DNA of 64,000 nt from an uncultured Verrucomicrobia subdivision 3 bacterium (GTDB taxonomy: Bacteria; Verrucomicrobiota; Verrucomicrobiia; Limisphaerales; UBA11358): assembly GCA_903858275.1 (NCBI GenBank), contig CAIOIC010000062.1, forward strand, positions 17,665-81,664, in the 5' to 3' direction. Below are positions 37,065-45,596 of the stretch, one piece after another. Under the pieces are notes generated by a model, which was not told the DNA's origin, searched no databases, and saw only the letters and a program-made list of their open reading frames with translations. The position numbers were made by a program, and so were the translations under genes. Position 1 is the first letter of the stretch. Each line of letters opens with the position of its first letter.

Positions 37065-37829
37065 TCACTTGTTTGCCAAAACCCGTTTCAGACCTTCCCT
37101 GGCCAAATGATCAGCCGGGTGCATTGCCAGCGCTCTGGAAAAATATTCCCCGGCTGCTTTTCGCTGTCCTAGCAACTCGTAGGTGTGTCCGATAAACGTC
37201 AGGCAACTGTCGTAACCCCAGCGGGGATCGAGCGGCGCCGCGGCGGTTTTCGCTTCCACTTCGAATAACTTTTCTGCGCCAAGTAGCGTCGTCAGCGCTT
37301 CCTGCCACGCCGCCGGCTTCTTCGCCGTGTGGAACTGGCACATGCCCAGCAGATATTGGACGCGCGGATTCCCCGCGCCGGTCTTGAGCGCGCCGCTTTG
37401 ATGCTTCGCCACGCGTGGGCCGAACCACGCTGCGCGGAGCAGGTTGCCGTTGATCTTCATGCCGTAGAGCGTGCCGAGCAATGCCTGGCACTCGGCGTGG
37501 TTCTCGTCGAGTTTTACCGCCGCCGTGAGCGCGGCGATGGCGGATTCCAGCGCCGCGTCGGCCGCGCTGGTGTTGGTGGCATTTCCGCGCAGCTGCAGCA
37601 TGCGATGAAACTCCGACGCGCCGAGCCAGTAAAAATTTGTCACCGTCGCGGAAGCGTTCGTGCTCGCCTGGCGGAGCCGTTCAGAAGCGGCAGCGAAACG
37701 GCCTCCATCCCAGGCCTGATACGCCGCCGTGAACTCCGCGATGCCCGTGCCGGTAAGCTGGTCGGCAGCAGATTCCGCCCGCACCGGTAGCGAGGTCAGC
37801 CAGATTAAAATGAAGACACATCGAAACAT
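37065..37829 (-). CDS. Exported TPR-like protein
   Basis: 254 residues with an 18-residue signal peptide (cleavage after PVRA). The rest is alpha-helical with degenerate tetratricopeptide units, clearest at the C-terminus (IGHTYELLGQRKAAGEYFSRALAMHPADHLAREGL). Likely periplasmic, a protein-binding scaffold. It directly precedes the CrtP-like gene (7-base gap) and is divergent from aldH, so it is probably linked to carotenoid assembly or envelope stress; the partner is unknown. Confidence 0.75.
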   Translation of the reverse strand: MFRCVFILIWLTSLPVRAESAADQLTGTGIAEFTAAYQAWDGGRFAAASERLRQASTNASATVTNFYWLGASEFHRMLQLRGNATNTSAADAALESAIAALTAAVKLDENHAECQALLGTLYGMKINGNLLRAAWFGPRVAKHQSGALKTGAGNPRVQYLLGMCQFHTAKKPAAWQEALTTLLGAEKLFEVEAKTAAAPLDPRWGYDSCLTFIGHTYELLGQRKAAGEYFSRALAMHPADHLAREGLKRVLANK

Positions 37830-37876
37830 CGCTTGACTAAGTTATACGCAGCGGGTGAGTTTTATCCAAGTCGTTT

Positions 37877-39259
37877 ATGAATTTTACCGCTGCCCTTGCC
37901 GCCCAACGCCAATATTTCCAATCTGGCGCGACCCGCCCGCTGGCCTTCCGCCGGATGCAGCTTGAAAAGCTTTCCGCCGCGCTGGATCGACACGAAGCGC
38001 CGTTGCTCGCGGCTTTGGCGGCCGATCTCCGCAAGTCGGCGTATCAAGCCTACGCCACGGAACTCGGCGTCGTGCAGGCGGAAATCCGGACCGCCCTGAA
38101 GCACTTGACCCGCTGGGCCACGCGGCTGCGCTGCCGGACGCCGTGGTTGGTGGCGCCAGCCCGCGGTTGGGTGCAGCCCGAACCCTTCGGCCTCGTGCTG
38201 ATTATCGGCCCGTGGAATTATCCGCTGAACCTCTTGCTCGCCCCGCTCGTGAGCGCCATTGCGGCGGGCAATTGTGCCGTGCTCAAGCCGTCCGAACTTG
38301 CGCCCCATACCGCCTCCGCTCTGACCGCGCTGATGCGGGAGACCTTTGCGGCGGAATTCGTTTCCGTGGTCCACGGCGGCGCGGACGTGGCCGCGGGATT
38401 GTTGCGCGAGCGGTTTGATAAAATCTTTTTCACCGGCAGCACCCGGGTGGGGCGGGCGGTGCTGGCGGGTGCGGCTCCGCATCTCACTCCAGTGACGCTG
38501 GAACTAGGCGGCAAATGTCCGGCCATCGTTTGCGCGGACGCCCCGGTGGAGCTGGCCGCGCGCCGGATCGCCTGGGGAAAATTTCTCAACGCCGGACAGA
38601 CCTGTGTCGCGCCGGACTTTGTGCTCGTGCAGCGTGGTGTGCGTGACCGTTTCCTGGCCGCGTTGAAGAATTCGCTGCTGGCGTTCTATGGCGCGGATGC
38701 TCGCCGTAGCGCGGATTATGGGCGCATCGTGAACGCCCGCCATTTTGCACGACTGGTGAGCTACCTCCGCGATGGGAAGGTCTTTCACGGTGGCGACAAT
38801 GATGCAACCGAATTATACCTGGCCCCGACCATTTTGACTGATGTTCCCCCCGACGCAGCGGTGATGCAGGAGGAAATCTTCGGGCCGGTGCTGCCGGTTT
38901 TGGAATTTGATGATCTTTCCGAAGTTGTGTCAAGACTGCAGGCCGCCGCCACGCCCTTGGCCCTGTATTTGTTTGCGCAGAACCGGACGGTCGAGGAAAA
39001 AATCCTGGCCGAAGTGCGCTCCGGCGGAGTTTGCGTGAACGATGTCATCTCCCACATGATCGGAACCAGCCTCCCGTTTGGCGGCCTGGGTGAAAGCGGC
39101 TTTGGAGCCTATCACGGGCGGGCTGGTTTTGACGCCTTTTCCCACCAACGTTCGGTTCTGCGCCAAGGAAGCTGGCTGGATTTGCCGTTCCGTTATCCGC
39201 CGCAACGGCTTTCCATTACGACGTTGAAGCGGGCACTGAAATTTCTCCTGCGCGGCTGA
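37877..39259 (+). CDS. Aldehyde dehydrogenase, class 3 type (possible carotenoid AldH)
   Basis: 460 residues, NAD(P)-dependent. Key residues are present: NAD-site segment IIGPWNYPLNLLLAP, catalytic Glu209 in TLELGGKCP and catalytic Cys243 in NAGQTCVAP. The short length, the lack of a long N-terminus and a hydrophobic C-terminus ('RYPPQRLSITTLKRALKFLLRG') match class 3/fatty-aldehyde ALDHs. The staphylococcal 4,4'-diaponeurosporenal dehydrogenase belongs to this class. Being divergent from the TPR-crtP unit supports the same role here, but the family is broad. Confidence 0.88.
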   Translation: MNFTAALAAQRQYFQSGATRPLAFRRMQLEKLSAALDRHEAPLLAALAADLRKSAYQAYATELGVVQAEIRTALKHLTRWATRLRCRTPWLVAPARGWVQPEPFGLVLIIGPWNYPLNLLLAPLVSAIAAGNCAVLKPSELAPHTASALTALMRETFAAEFVSVVHGGADVAAGLLRERFDKIFFTGSTRVGRAVLAGAAPHLTPVTLELGGKCPAIVCADAPVELAARRIAWGKFLNAGQTCVAPDFVLVQRGVRDRFLAALKNSLLAFYGADARRSADYGRIVNARHFARLVSYLRDGKVFHGGDNDATELYLAPTILTDVPPDAAVMQEEIFGPVLPVLEFDDLSEVVSRLQAAATPLALYLFAQNRTVEEKILAEVRSGGVCVNDVISHMIGTSLPFGGLGESGFGAYHGRAGFDAFSHQRSVLRQGSWLDLPFRYPPQRLSITTLKRALKFLLRG

Positions 39260-39273
39260 AGCAGGCGGTCGGT

Positions 39274-40335
39274 TCACTCCACGTTCGGATACGAGCCGAG
39301 GATCTTCACGAAGTTGCAGTGTTTGCCGAGATGCTGGATGGCTTTGGCCACCTTCGCATCCAGATAATGTCCCGCGCAGTCTATGAAGAAAAAATACTCC
39401 CACGCCTTGCGCTTGCTGGGGCGGGACTCGATCTTTGTCATGTTGATTTTAAACTTGCGGAACGCGGCGATGGCCTCGTGCAGCGCGCCGGACTTGTCCG
39501 CCACGCTCAGCATCAGGCTCGTGCGGTCGTCGCCCGTCGGCGGGCTGCACGTCCGGCCGAGGACGATGAAGCGCGTGACGTTGACGGAATTGTCCTGGAT
39601 GTCCTGCGCCAGAATCTTTAGGCCGTATTTCTCGGCGGCCAGCGCGCCGCCCAGCGCGGCGGAGAATTTTTCCTTCGCCGTGAGTTCGGCGGAGCGCGCG
39701 TTGGAGGACGTTTCCACGATTTCGACGCGCGGCAGATTTTTTGCCAGCCAGCCGCGGCATTGCGCCAGCGACTGCGGATGGACGTAAAGCTTTTTGATTT
39801 TCGCCCGCGGGGAATTGCTCATCAGGCATTGCTGAATCTTCAGGAGCACCTGCGAAACGATTTTCAGATCGCTGTCCACGAACATGTCGAGCGTGTGCGT
39901 GACGACGCCTTCGGTGGAGTTTTCCACCGGCACCACGCCGTAATCGGCGGTCTTTTTGGCAACCTCGGTGAAGACGTCGCCAATGGTTTTCTGTGCGGAA
40001 TAATTCAGGCTCGCGCCGAATTTTTGGATCGCGGCCTGATGGGTGAACGTCGCTTCTGGCCCGAAATACGCAATCGTCATGGTCTTTTCGAGCGCCAGCG
40101 CGCTGGACATGATTTCGCGGTAAATGGTGCGGAGCTGTTCGTCGGTGATCGGCCCGCCATTGCGTTTGCAGACGCGCTCGAACACGGCGCGTTCGCGGTG
40201 CGGCACATAGATTTCCTCGCCCGCCGCGAGCTTGATTTCGCCGATGGCGAGGACATGGCGCGTGCGGTCGTTGAGCAGCCGGACGATCTGCGCATCCAGC
40301 TGGTCGATCGCCTGACGATGTTCAGGAAGGCTCAT
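39274..40335 (-). CDS. pheA: Chorismate mutase / prephenate dehydratase
   Basis: 353 residues, the P-protein of phenylalanine synthesis. Domains: AroQ-type chorismate mutase (about 1-85, RQAIDQLDAQIVRLLNDR), prephenate dehydratase (about 87-265, IAYFGPEATFTHQAA, VPVENSTEGVVTHTLD) and an ACT regulatory domain (about 275-345, TSLMLSVADKSGALHEAI, KIESRPSK) that binds phenylalanine for feedback inhibition. Length and order are standard. Divergent from rpsU. Confidence 0.96.
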   Translation of the reverse strand: MSLPEHRQAIDQLDAQIVRLLNDRTRHVLAIGEIKLAAGEEIYVPHRERAVFERVCKRNGGPITDEQLRTIYREIMSSALALEKTMTIAYFGPEATFTHQAAIQKFGASLNYSAQKTIGDVFTEVAKKTADYGVVPVENSTEGVVTHTLDMFVDSDLKIVSQVLLKIQQCLMSNSPRAKIKKLYVHPQSLAQCRGWLAKNLPRVEIVETSSNARSAELTAKEKFSAALGGALAAEKYGLKILAQDIQDNSVNVTRFIVLGRTCSPPTGDDRTSLMLSVADKSGALHEAIAAFRKFKINMTKIESRPSKRKAWEYFFFIDCAGHYLDAKVAKAIQHLGKHCNFVKILGSYPNVE

Positions 40336-40394
40336 TTCTAGGAAGAATGATGAATTGCCCCCGAAGAATCAATCCGTTCGTGCGGTTTAATTCA

Positions 40395-40422
40395 TTGACT
40401 TCACCCGCCAAAAACCTATGCT
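40395..40422 (+). promoter_or_regulatory. Sigma-70-like promoter of rpsU
   Basis: TTGACT, 16 bases, then TATGCT. Predicted leader about 64 bases. Confidence 0.45.
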
Positions 40423-40445
40423 CCGCTTTCCTGAATTTATGCGGG

Positions 40446-40462
40446 AACTGCCTGGGGCAGTT
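40446..40462 (+). promoter_or_regulatory. Hairpin in the rpsU leader
   Basis: A perfect 7-bp stem AACTGCC / GGCAGTT with loop TGG is followed by TT, 31 bases before the rpsU start. It may be a weak attenuator or a translational control element. Confidence 0.35.
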
Positions 40463-40492
40463 TTCACCCGCCCTCGAAAGGAAGTGAGTGTA

Positions 40493-40690
40493 ATGACAGA
40501 GATTAAACTGAAAAAAGGCGAACCAGTGGATCGTGCGTTGCGTCGGCTGAAGAAAAAAGTCGACCGCGAAGGCACGCTCAAATCCGTGCGCATGCGCCGG
40601 CAATTCGAAAAACCGAGTGCCGTCCGCCGTCGCAAGGAGAAGGTCGCCCGTTTCTCCGCCATGCTCGCCGCGCGCCACGCTGATGATTAG
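40493..40690 (+). CDS. rpsU: 30S ribosomal protein S21
   Basis: 65 residues, very basic: MTEIKLKKGEPVDRALRRLK, then VRMRRQFEKPSAVRRRKEKVAR. S21 sits near the 3' end of 16S rRNA and aids initiation. The ATG at 40493 is preceded by a clear Shine-Dalgarno sequence (AAAGGAAG at 40477-40484), which decides it over an upstream ATG at 40418. A clear SD is uncommon among genes in this window. Followed by a terminator. Confidence 0.95.
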   Translation: MTEIKLKKGEPVDRALRRLKKKVDREGTLKSVRMRRQFEKPSAVRRRKEKVARFSAMLAARHADD

Positions 40691-40712
40691 GCCGTGATTT
40701 GCATTTTCACCA

Positions 40713-40747
40713 CCGGTCGCATCCGTTAGGATGCGGCCGGTTTTTTT
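40713..40747 (+). terminator. Rho-independent terminator of rpsU, touching the next start codon
   Basis: A 12-bp stem CCGGTCGCATCC / GGATGCGGCCGG (one T-G pair), loop GTTA, then seven T. The ATG of the next gene follows the last T with no gap. Confidence 0.88.
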
Positions 40748-41662
40748 ATGTATTCGCTTTCAACCTGCTGGAATTCTGCCCGTCATACCGACGGCCGCGC
40801 GATGCTGCGCGAGATCCGCGAGCTCGGCTTTGAATACGCCGAATTGAGCCACGGCATCCGCATCAGCCTGGTGCCGGGCATCCTGGAGGCCGTGAAGGCG
40901 GGGGAGATCAGGATTTCCAGCGTGCATAATTTTTGCCCGCTGCCCGTGGGGGTGGACAAGCCCGCGCCGAACCTCTACGAATTTTCCTCTGACCGCGAGC
41001 GCGACCGTCAGCTCGCGATTAAGTATACCATCAACACGCTCGAATTCGCCCAGCGGGTCGGGGCGCCGCTCGTGGTGCTGCATTTTGGCAGCATGGATTT
41101 GAAGGATTACACCGGCAAACTCAAGGAGCTCCTCGAGCGCGGCGAAAAAGGCTCGCCGAAATTCTTGAAGGTGGTCGCCGAGGCCAATGCCGCCCGTGAG
41201 GCCAAAAAGAAAAAGTTTTATGATCGCTCCCGCGAAACCCTGCGGCATCTGCTGACCGAGGCCAAATTTCGCGGCCTGAAATTCGGCATCGAAATCCGCG
41301 AGGCGGTCGAGGAACTGCCGGTGGAATCCGACTTCAAGTCGCTGCTGGAGGAATTTCCCGCGCCGTATGTTTATTATTGGCACGACACCGGCCATGCGCA
41401 GATCAAGGCAGACCTTGGTTTTATTAAACACGCGCCGTTTTTGGCGGAGCGCGCCGGCCGGCTGGCGGGTTTCCATCTGCACGATGTGAAGTTTCCCGCC
41501 CGCGATCATTTTCCCACTGGCGGCGGCGATATCGATTTTGCCGCGCTCAAGCCGTTCGTGAAGCCGGAGCACATCAAGGTGTTTGAATTAAGCCCGAAAG
41601 TTCCGCTCGATTCGGTGCAGCGTGGCGTCGCGCACCTGAAACGCATCTGGGGCGAGGAATAA
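40748..41662 (+). CDS. TIM-barrel sugar phosphate isomerase/epimerase-like protein
   Basis: 304 residues of the xylose-isomerase-like TIM barrel family (AP_endonuc_2). Barrel strands with metal-ligand-like residues are visible: FEYAELSHG, ISSVHNFCP, PLVVLHFGSMD, KFGIEIREA, YYWHDTGHA, GFHLHDVKFPARDH. The reaction is unknown; relatives isomerise or epimerise sugars. The ATG abuts the T-run of the rpsU terminator, so no Shine-Dalgarno sequence is possible, which points to leaderless translation or a later start. The next candidate Met is residue 19 inside the first helix, which makes the first ATG better. Confidence 0.85.
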   Translation: MYSLSTCWNSARHTDGRAMLREIRELGFEYAELSHGIRISLVPGILEAVKAGEIRISSVHNFCPLPVGVDKPAPNLYEFSSDRERDRQLAIKYTINTLEFAQRVGAPLVVLHFGSMDLKDYTGKLKELLERGEKGSPKFLKVVAEANAAREAKKKKFYDRSRETLRHLLTEAKFRGLKFGIEIREAVEELPVESDFKSLLEEFPAPYVYYWHDTGHAQIKADLGFIKHAPFLAERAGRLAGFHLHDVKFPARDHFPTGGGDIDFAALKPFVKPEHIKVFELSPKVPLDSVQRGVAHLKRIWGEE

Positions 41663-41703
41663 TTTCATTTCGCCCCCAGTCGCAAAGCTTCGAAGCAAAA
41701 TAT

Positions 41704-41727
41704 CTTTGCGCCTTTGCGCCTTTGCGT
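41704..41727. repeat. Three tandem 8-mers (CTTTGCGC) before cca
   Basis: CTTTGCGC, CTTTGCGC, CTTTGCGT. Same style as the CTTTGCGG/CTTGGCG run at 6640-6670. It ends 12 bases before the proposed cca start and overlaps its leader. Confidence 0.85.
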
Positions 41728-41739
41728 GAGAATGGTTTT

Positions 41740-43062
41740 GTGAATCTGTCGCCCCGTGAAAATGCCAAACAAATCGTTGCCCGCTTGCAGCAGGCGGGCT
41801 TCGCTGCGTTCTGGGTCGGCGGTTGCGTGCGCGATTTTTTGCTTGGCCGCGCGGCGCAGGACTTTGACATCGCCACGGATGCCCGGCCGGAGCAGGTGGA
41901 GCAGCTGTTCCTCAAAACCATTCCTGTCGGCAAAAAATTCGGCGTCGTTATCGTGGTCGAAGGCGGCCACCAATTTCAGGTCGCCACGTTCCGCGCCGAG
42001 GCGGATTATCAGGATGGCCGCCGGCCGGAGACGGTGGTGTTTGCCAATGCCGGGGCCGATGCCTCGCGCCGCGATTTCACGGTGAACGGGCTGTTTTACG
42101 ATCCGCTCACGGAAAAAATCCACGACTGGGTTGGCGGCGAAAAGGACTTGCGGGCCAAAATCATCCGCACCATCGGCCCGCCGGAGGAACGCTTTGGCGA
42201 GGATCATCTGCGGATGCTGCGGGCGGTGCGGTTCGCGGCGCAGTTGGATTTTGCGATCGAGCCGCCGACGTTCGCCGCCATCCGGGTGCTCGCGCCGAAA
42301 ATCAAAATCATCAGCGCCGAGCGCGTGCGCGATGAGTTGATAAAATTATTTGCGCCGCCGCACGCCGCGCGCGGCTTGGTTTTGCTGCGGGACAGTGGCT
42401 TGCTGGAACACATTTTGCCGGAAGTCGCCGCGACGATTCAGTGCGCGCAGTCGCCGGATTTTCATCCCGAAGGCAGCGTGTTCAACCACCTCCGGCTGAT
42501 GCTGGAGAAGCTGCCGCGGGATGCCGCCGCCGCGCTGCCGTGGGCGGTGTTGCTGCATGACATCGCCAAGCCGGTGACGGCGGAACGGGATGTGGCGACG
42601 GGGCGGATCCATTTCTATGGCCACGAAAAAGTCGGCGCGGAGATGGCGGAGTCCATTTTGTCGCGGCTGCGGTTTCCCAATAAGCCGACGGAAGCAATCG
42701 TGGCTTGCGTGCGCCATCACATGCAGTTCAAGGACGTGAAGCAGATGCGCAAGGCGACGTTGCGGCGGCTGCTCTTGCGTGAGACGTTTCCGCTGGAGTT
42801 GGAACTGCATCGCTTGGACTGTCTTGGCTCGCACGGCGGTTTGGAGTATTACGATTTTCTGGTGCAGCAGGCGGAGGAATTGAAACATCAGCCCGCCCTC
42901 CGTCCGCCGTTGCTGACGGGTGATGATTTGATGGCGCTTGGCGTCCAGCCGGGCAAAGCCCTGGGGGTCTTGCTGGCGGAAATTCGCGAGCTGCAATTGT
43001 CGGATGAATTGGCCACGCCGGATCAGGCGCAGGCTTGGGTGAAGCAAAAGCTGGCAAGCTGA
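41740..43062 (+). CDS. cca: CCA tRNA nucleotidyltransferase / poly(A) polymerase family
   Basis: 440 residues from a GTG at 41740 (VNLSPRENAKQIVARL); a TTG six codons upstream lies within a repeat. The class II nucleotidyltransferase head is clear: GGCVRD (27-32) and the metal-binding DFD (41-43), then RRDFTVNGLFYDP and EERFGEDHLRMLRAVRFA. A central HD domain (LLHDIAKPVT) follows. Either tRNA CCA addition or RNA polyadenylation is possible; the HD domain favours a CCA enzyme. The tRNA-Asn in this window already encodes CCA, so the role would include repair. Confidence 0.9.
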   Translation: MNLSPRENAKQIVARLQQAGFAAFWVGGCVRDFLLGRAAQDFDIATDARPEQVEQLFLKTIPVGKKFGVVIVVEGGHQFQVATFRAEADYQDGRRPETVVFANAGADASRRDFTVNGLFYDPLTEKIHDWVGGEKDLRAKIIRTIGPPEERFGEDHLRMLRAVRFAAQLDFAIEPPTFAAIRVLAPKIKIISAERVRDELIKLFAPPHAARGLVLLRDSGLLEHILPEVAATIQCAQSPDFHPEGSVFNHLRLMLEKLPRDAAAALPWAVLLHDIAKPVTAERDVATGRIHFYGHEKVGAEMAESILSRLRFPNKPTEAIVACVRHHMQFKDVKQMRKATLRRLLLRETFPLELELHRLDCLGSHGGLEYYDFLVQQAEELKHQPALRPPLLTGDDLMALGVQPGKALGVLLAEIRELQLSDELATPDQAQAWVKQKLAS

Positions 43063-43064
43063 TG

Positions 43065-43724
43065 CTACAGCGGCGAGTAGGCGATGGAGCGGATTTCCAG
43101 CTCGCCGCCTTCGCTCTGGATGCCGATGCTGCCGGAATTGATGGTGCATTCAGTGACTTCGTTCAAGAGCTTGCCGTTGATGAAGGAAGTGACCTTGTGG
43201 TTTTTGCAGATGATTTCGGCCTTGTTCCATTCTCCGGCGGGGCGTTCCCTGGATTCACCGCGTAATGGAACCGGGGTGTTTTTATCCATGCCTTGGTGCT
43301 CCTTGGCTTCCGCGCCTTCCATTAAAAAAATATCGCCCTGCCGCGTGTGTTTGCCCTGCACCTGCACGCATTGCGGCCAGAGTTTGTCGCCCGGCTGGAT
43401 GTGGACCAGGATGCCGGAGTTGTCGGCCTTGGGCGCGATTTTGACGAAGCGCCATTCGACGGTGAGAAAATAATTGCTGTAAACTCCGGTGGTGCGGAGG
43501 TAGCCGAAGGGCGTGCCGGTGCAGTGAATGACGCCATGGCTGACGCTCCACGTTGGGGCCGGGTTGGTGCTGTCCTTCGGAAAAAACGTCCAGCCGGCTA
43601 AATCCTTTTGGTTGAACAGCACGACCGTCATTTCGCGGCTTGGGTTCGGCGGGTAAGCTGGTTCGCTGTCCTGTGCCCGGCTGAGGGTGGTCGCCAGAAG
43701 GATTAAGGCCGCGATGGATTTCAT
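43065..43724 (-). CDS. Exported DUF1080 / 3-keto-disaccharide hydrolase domain protein
   Basis: 219 residues with an N-terminal signal peptide (MKSIAALILLATTLSRAQD). The domain is a beta jelly roll of the DUF1080 family: FNQKDLAGWTFF, SNYFLTVEWRF, NSGILVHIQPGDKLWPQCVQVQ, GEWNKAEIICKN, and GSIGIQSEGGELEIRSI. Some members cleave 3-keto-glycosides; most are untested. The family is greatly expanded in Verrucomicrobiota and Planctomycetota. Last of a minus-strand run, 32 bases after the GT9 gene, and convergent with cca. Confidence 0.9.
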   Translation of the reverse strand: MKSIAALILLATTLSRAQDSEPAYPPNPSREMTVVLFNQKDLAGWTFFPKDSTNPAPTWSVSHGVIHCTGTPFGYLRTTGVYSNYFLTVEWRFVKIAPKADNSGILVHIQPGDKLWPQCVQVQGKHTRQGDIFLMEGAEAKEHQGMDKNTPVPLRGESRERPAGEWNKAEIICKNHKVTSFINGKLLNEVTECTINSGSIGIQSEGGELEIRSIAYSPL

Positions 43725-43756
43725 GGCGCCGAGAATTGTCCGGCGCTGCCCGCAAG

Positions 43757-44800
43757 TCAAGCGCGTGGCCCAAGCAACTTTTGCACGCGGTCGAAAACTT
43801 GGGCGGGTGGCAGTGCTTGCAAGCATTCGTCGGTTTTCTCAAAAGTGCAATGTGATTTCAAGCAGGGCGAGCAGGGGAGGTCGAGGCGCAGGACATTCCC
43901 AGGCTGGCCATAGGGGCCGGTGCGGTGCGGTGCGGTGGGGCCGAAGAGGGCGACAAGCGGTTTGCCGAGTGCGGCCGCCACGTGCATCGGGCCGGTGTCA
44001 TTGGTGATCATCAAATCGCAGCGGCGGACCCATTCCACCATTTCCGGCAGCGAAGTTTTGCCGCCCAGATTCAGGCAGCGGTCCGGCGCGGATTGTAAAA
44101 TTGATTCGCCGAGCGGGTGGTCGGCTTTGCTTCCCAGAATGGCGAACCGCACCTCGGGAAATGTTTGGGCGAGCGAATGGACCAGTTCCCCGAAATGTTT
44201 TGCCGGCCAGCGTTTGTTTTTCCAGCGCGCGCCGGGCTGGAGCAAAATCAGTTTTGAATTTTGAATTTTGAGTTTTAAGTTTCCTTCCGGCCATTGGCGA
44301 CTGACTTCGGCAGAGCTTTCGGGCCGCTCCGGCAGCCAGGTGAAATTTTTATGGACCGGCACGCCGAGCGGCGGCAGCACGGAGAGATACCAGTCCACGG
44401 CATGGGTGTGAAAAGATTTTCGCGGCACGGCGAGGTCGTAAAAGCCGCGGGCGCCTTCGCGGGTTTCATCGAGGCCGACCAGAAATTTTCCGTTGGCCAG
44501 CCACGCAAAGGTGGCGCTGCGGAGCAGGCTTTGCAGGTCAATGACCAGGTCAAAGTTTTGCGCGCGCAGCCAGCGGATGCTGCGGAACATTTCGGGCCAG
44601 TGCTGCGGTTTGGCCCAGCGTTTGCGCTCGAAGTGGACGATGCCCGTCAGATCCGGGTCGTTTTCGATGAGCGGTGCGAGCGCGGAGTCAATCCACCAGA
44701 ATATCTCCGCGGCGGGAGTGTGCTGTTTCAGCAGACGCAGCACCGGCAACGCTTGAATCACGTCGCCGAGCGAACTGGGCTTGAGGATGAGAATTTTCAA
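43757..44800 (-). CDS. Family 9 glycosyltransferase (lipopolysaccharide heptosyltransferase-like)
   Basis: 347 residues from a TTG at 44800 (LKILILKPSSLGDVIQALPVL), where GT9 proteins begin; no ATG fits. GT-B fold with the ADP-heptose binding region TNDTGPMHVAAALGKPLVALFGPT. It adds a heptose-type sugar to the lipid A core or a related envelope glycan. A heptamer array (44252-44279) encodes LKLKIQNSKL in the linker between the two Rossmann halves. It follows the metallophosphoesterase by 71 bases containing another heptamer run (44831-44860). Confidence 0.9.
   Translation of the reverse strand: MKILILKPSSLGDVIQALPVLRLLKQHTPAAEIFWWIDSALAPLIENDPDLTGIVHFERKRWAKPQHWPEMFRSIRWLRAQNFDLVIDLQSLLRSATFAWLANGKFLVGLDETREGARGFYDLAVPRKSFHTHAVDWYLSVLPPLGVPVHKNFTWLPERPESSAEVSRQWPEGNLKLKIQNSKLILLQPGARWKNKRWPAKHFGELVHSLAQTFPEVRFAILGSKADHPLGESILQSAPDRCLNLGGKTSLPEMVEWVRRCDLMITNDTGPMHVAAALGKPLVALFGPTAPHRTGPYGQPGNVLRLDLPCSPCLKSHCTFEKTDECLQALPPAQVFDRVQKLLGPRA
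44252..44279. repeat. In-frame heptamer array (TTTTGAA) inside the GT9 gene
   Basis: Four heptamers: TTTTGAA, TTTTGAA, TTTTGAG, TTTTAAG. This is the reverse complement of the CTCAAAA/TTCAAAA unit seen at 25423-25443; both give peptides containing QNSKL. Confidence 0.85.
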
Positions 44801-44871
44801 GGGGCTCAAAGTCGCGGTTCCGGTTTGCGCGTGAAAATTCTGAACGCTGAACCTTGAACTGGAAACATGAT

Positions 44872-45594
44872 TTATCGTCCAAACGCGAGGCGTTCGGCGA
44901 GGCGTTCGGGCAGGCCGGCATCGAGAATTTTCTTCTGTGCGGCGGCGATGTCGTATTCCAGGCGGCGCAGTTCGATGGTTTGGGCGTCCATGTCGTAGAG
45001 GACGTAGCCGGCTTTCGGGTTGTTGTCCCGGGGCTGGCCGACGGCGCCGACGTTGATGAAATATTTTTTGGACGGGTCCACCTTGAACTTGGAGTAAGTG
45101 CCGCCGCGCACCACGGTGTCGCGCATGAAGGCGACGGGGACGTGGGTGTGGCCAAAAAAACACATCTGCGTGGTCTGATAGGGGAAGCTGGCCGCCGCCG
45201 CGAGCTTGTCCAAGACGTAGCCCCAGCGCTGGGGGGCGTCGAGTGTGGCGTGAACCATGGTGAAGTTTTCGGCCATGCGGGTGTATTTCAGTTCGCGCAG
45301 CCAGTGCTTGTCGTCTTCGCTTAGTTGGTCGCGGGTCCAGTGGACGGCGTCCGCAGCGTGCGGGTTGAAGCCTTCCAGATGATTGTCGGTGGAGCAGTAT
45401 TCGTCGTGGTTGCCCTTGATGCAGGGGATGTTCATCGCGCGGACGATTTGCAGGCATTCGCTGGGGTTGGCGTTGTAGCCGACCACGTCGCCCAGGCAGA
45501 CGATGTGGGTGGCGTTTTGGGCGCGGATATCTTCCAGCACCACCTGAAAAGCTTCCAGATTGCCGTGTATGTCTGCGATGATGGCGTATTTCAT
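44872..45594 (-). CDS. Metallophosphoesterase (YfcE/ApaH-like)
   Basis: 240 residues. All calcineurin-type metal motifs are present: DIHGN near the N-terminus, GDVVGYNANP, GNHDEY, HATLDAP and GHTHVP. Likely a cytoplasmic phosphodiesterase of the YfcE group; substrate unknown. It starts 2 bases after the acylphosphatase stop, so the two are co-transcribed. Confidence 0.92.
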   Translation of the reverse strand: MKYAIIADIHGNLEAFQVVLEDIRAQNATHIVCLGDVVGYNANPSECLQIVRAMNIPCIKGNHDEYCSTDNHLEGFNPHAADAVHWTRDQLSEDDKHWLRELKYTRMAENFTMVHATLDAPQRWGYVLDKLAAAASFPYQTTQMCFFGHTHVPVAFMRDTVVRGGTYSKFKVDPSKKYFINVGAVGQPRDNNPKAGYVLYDMDAQTIELRRLEYDIAAAQKKILDAGLPERLAERLAFGR

Positions 45595-45596
45595 TA

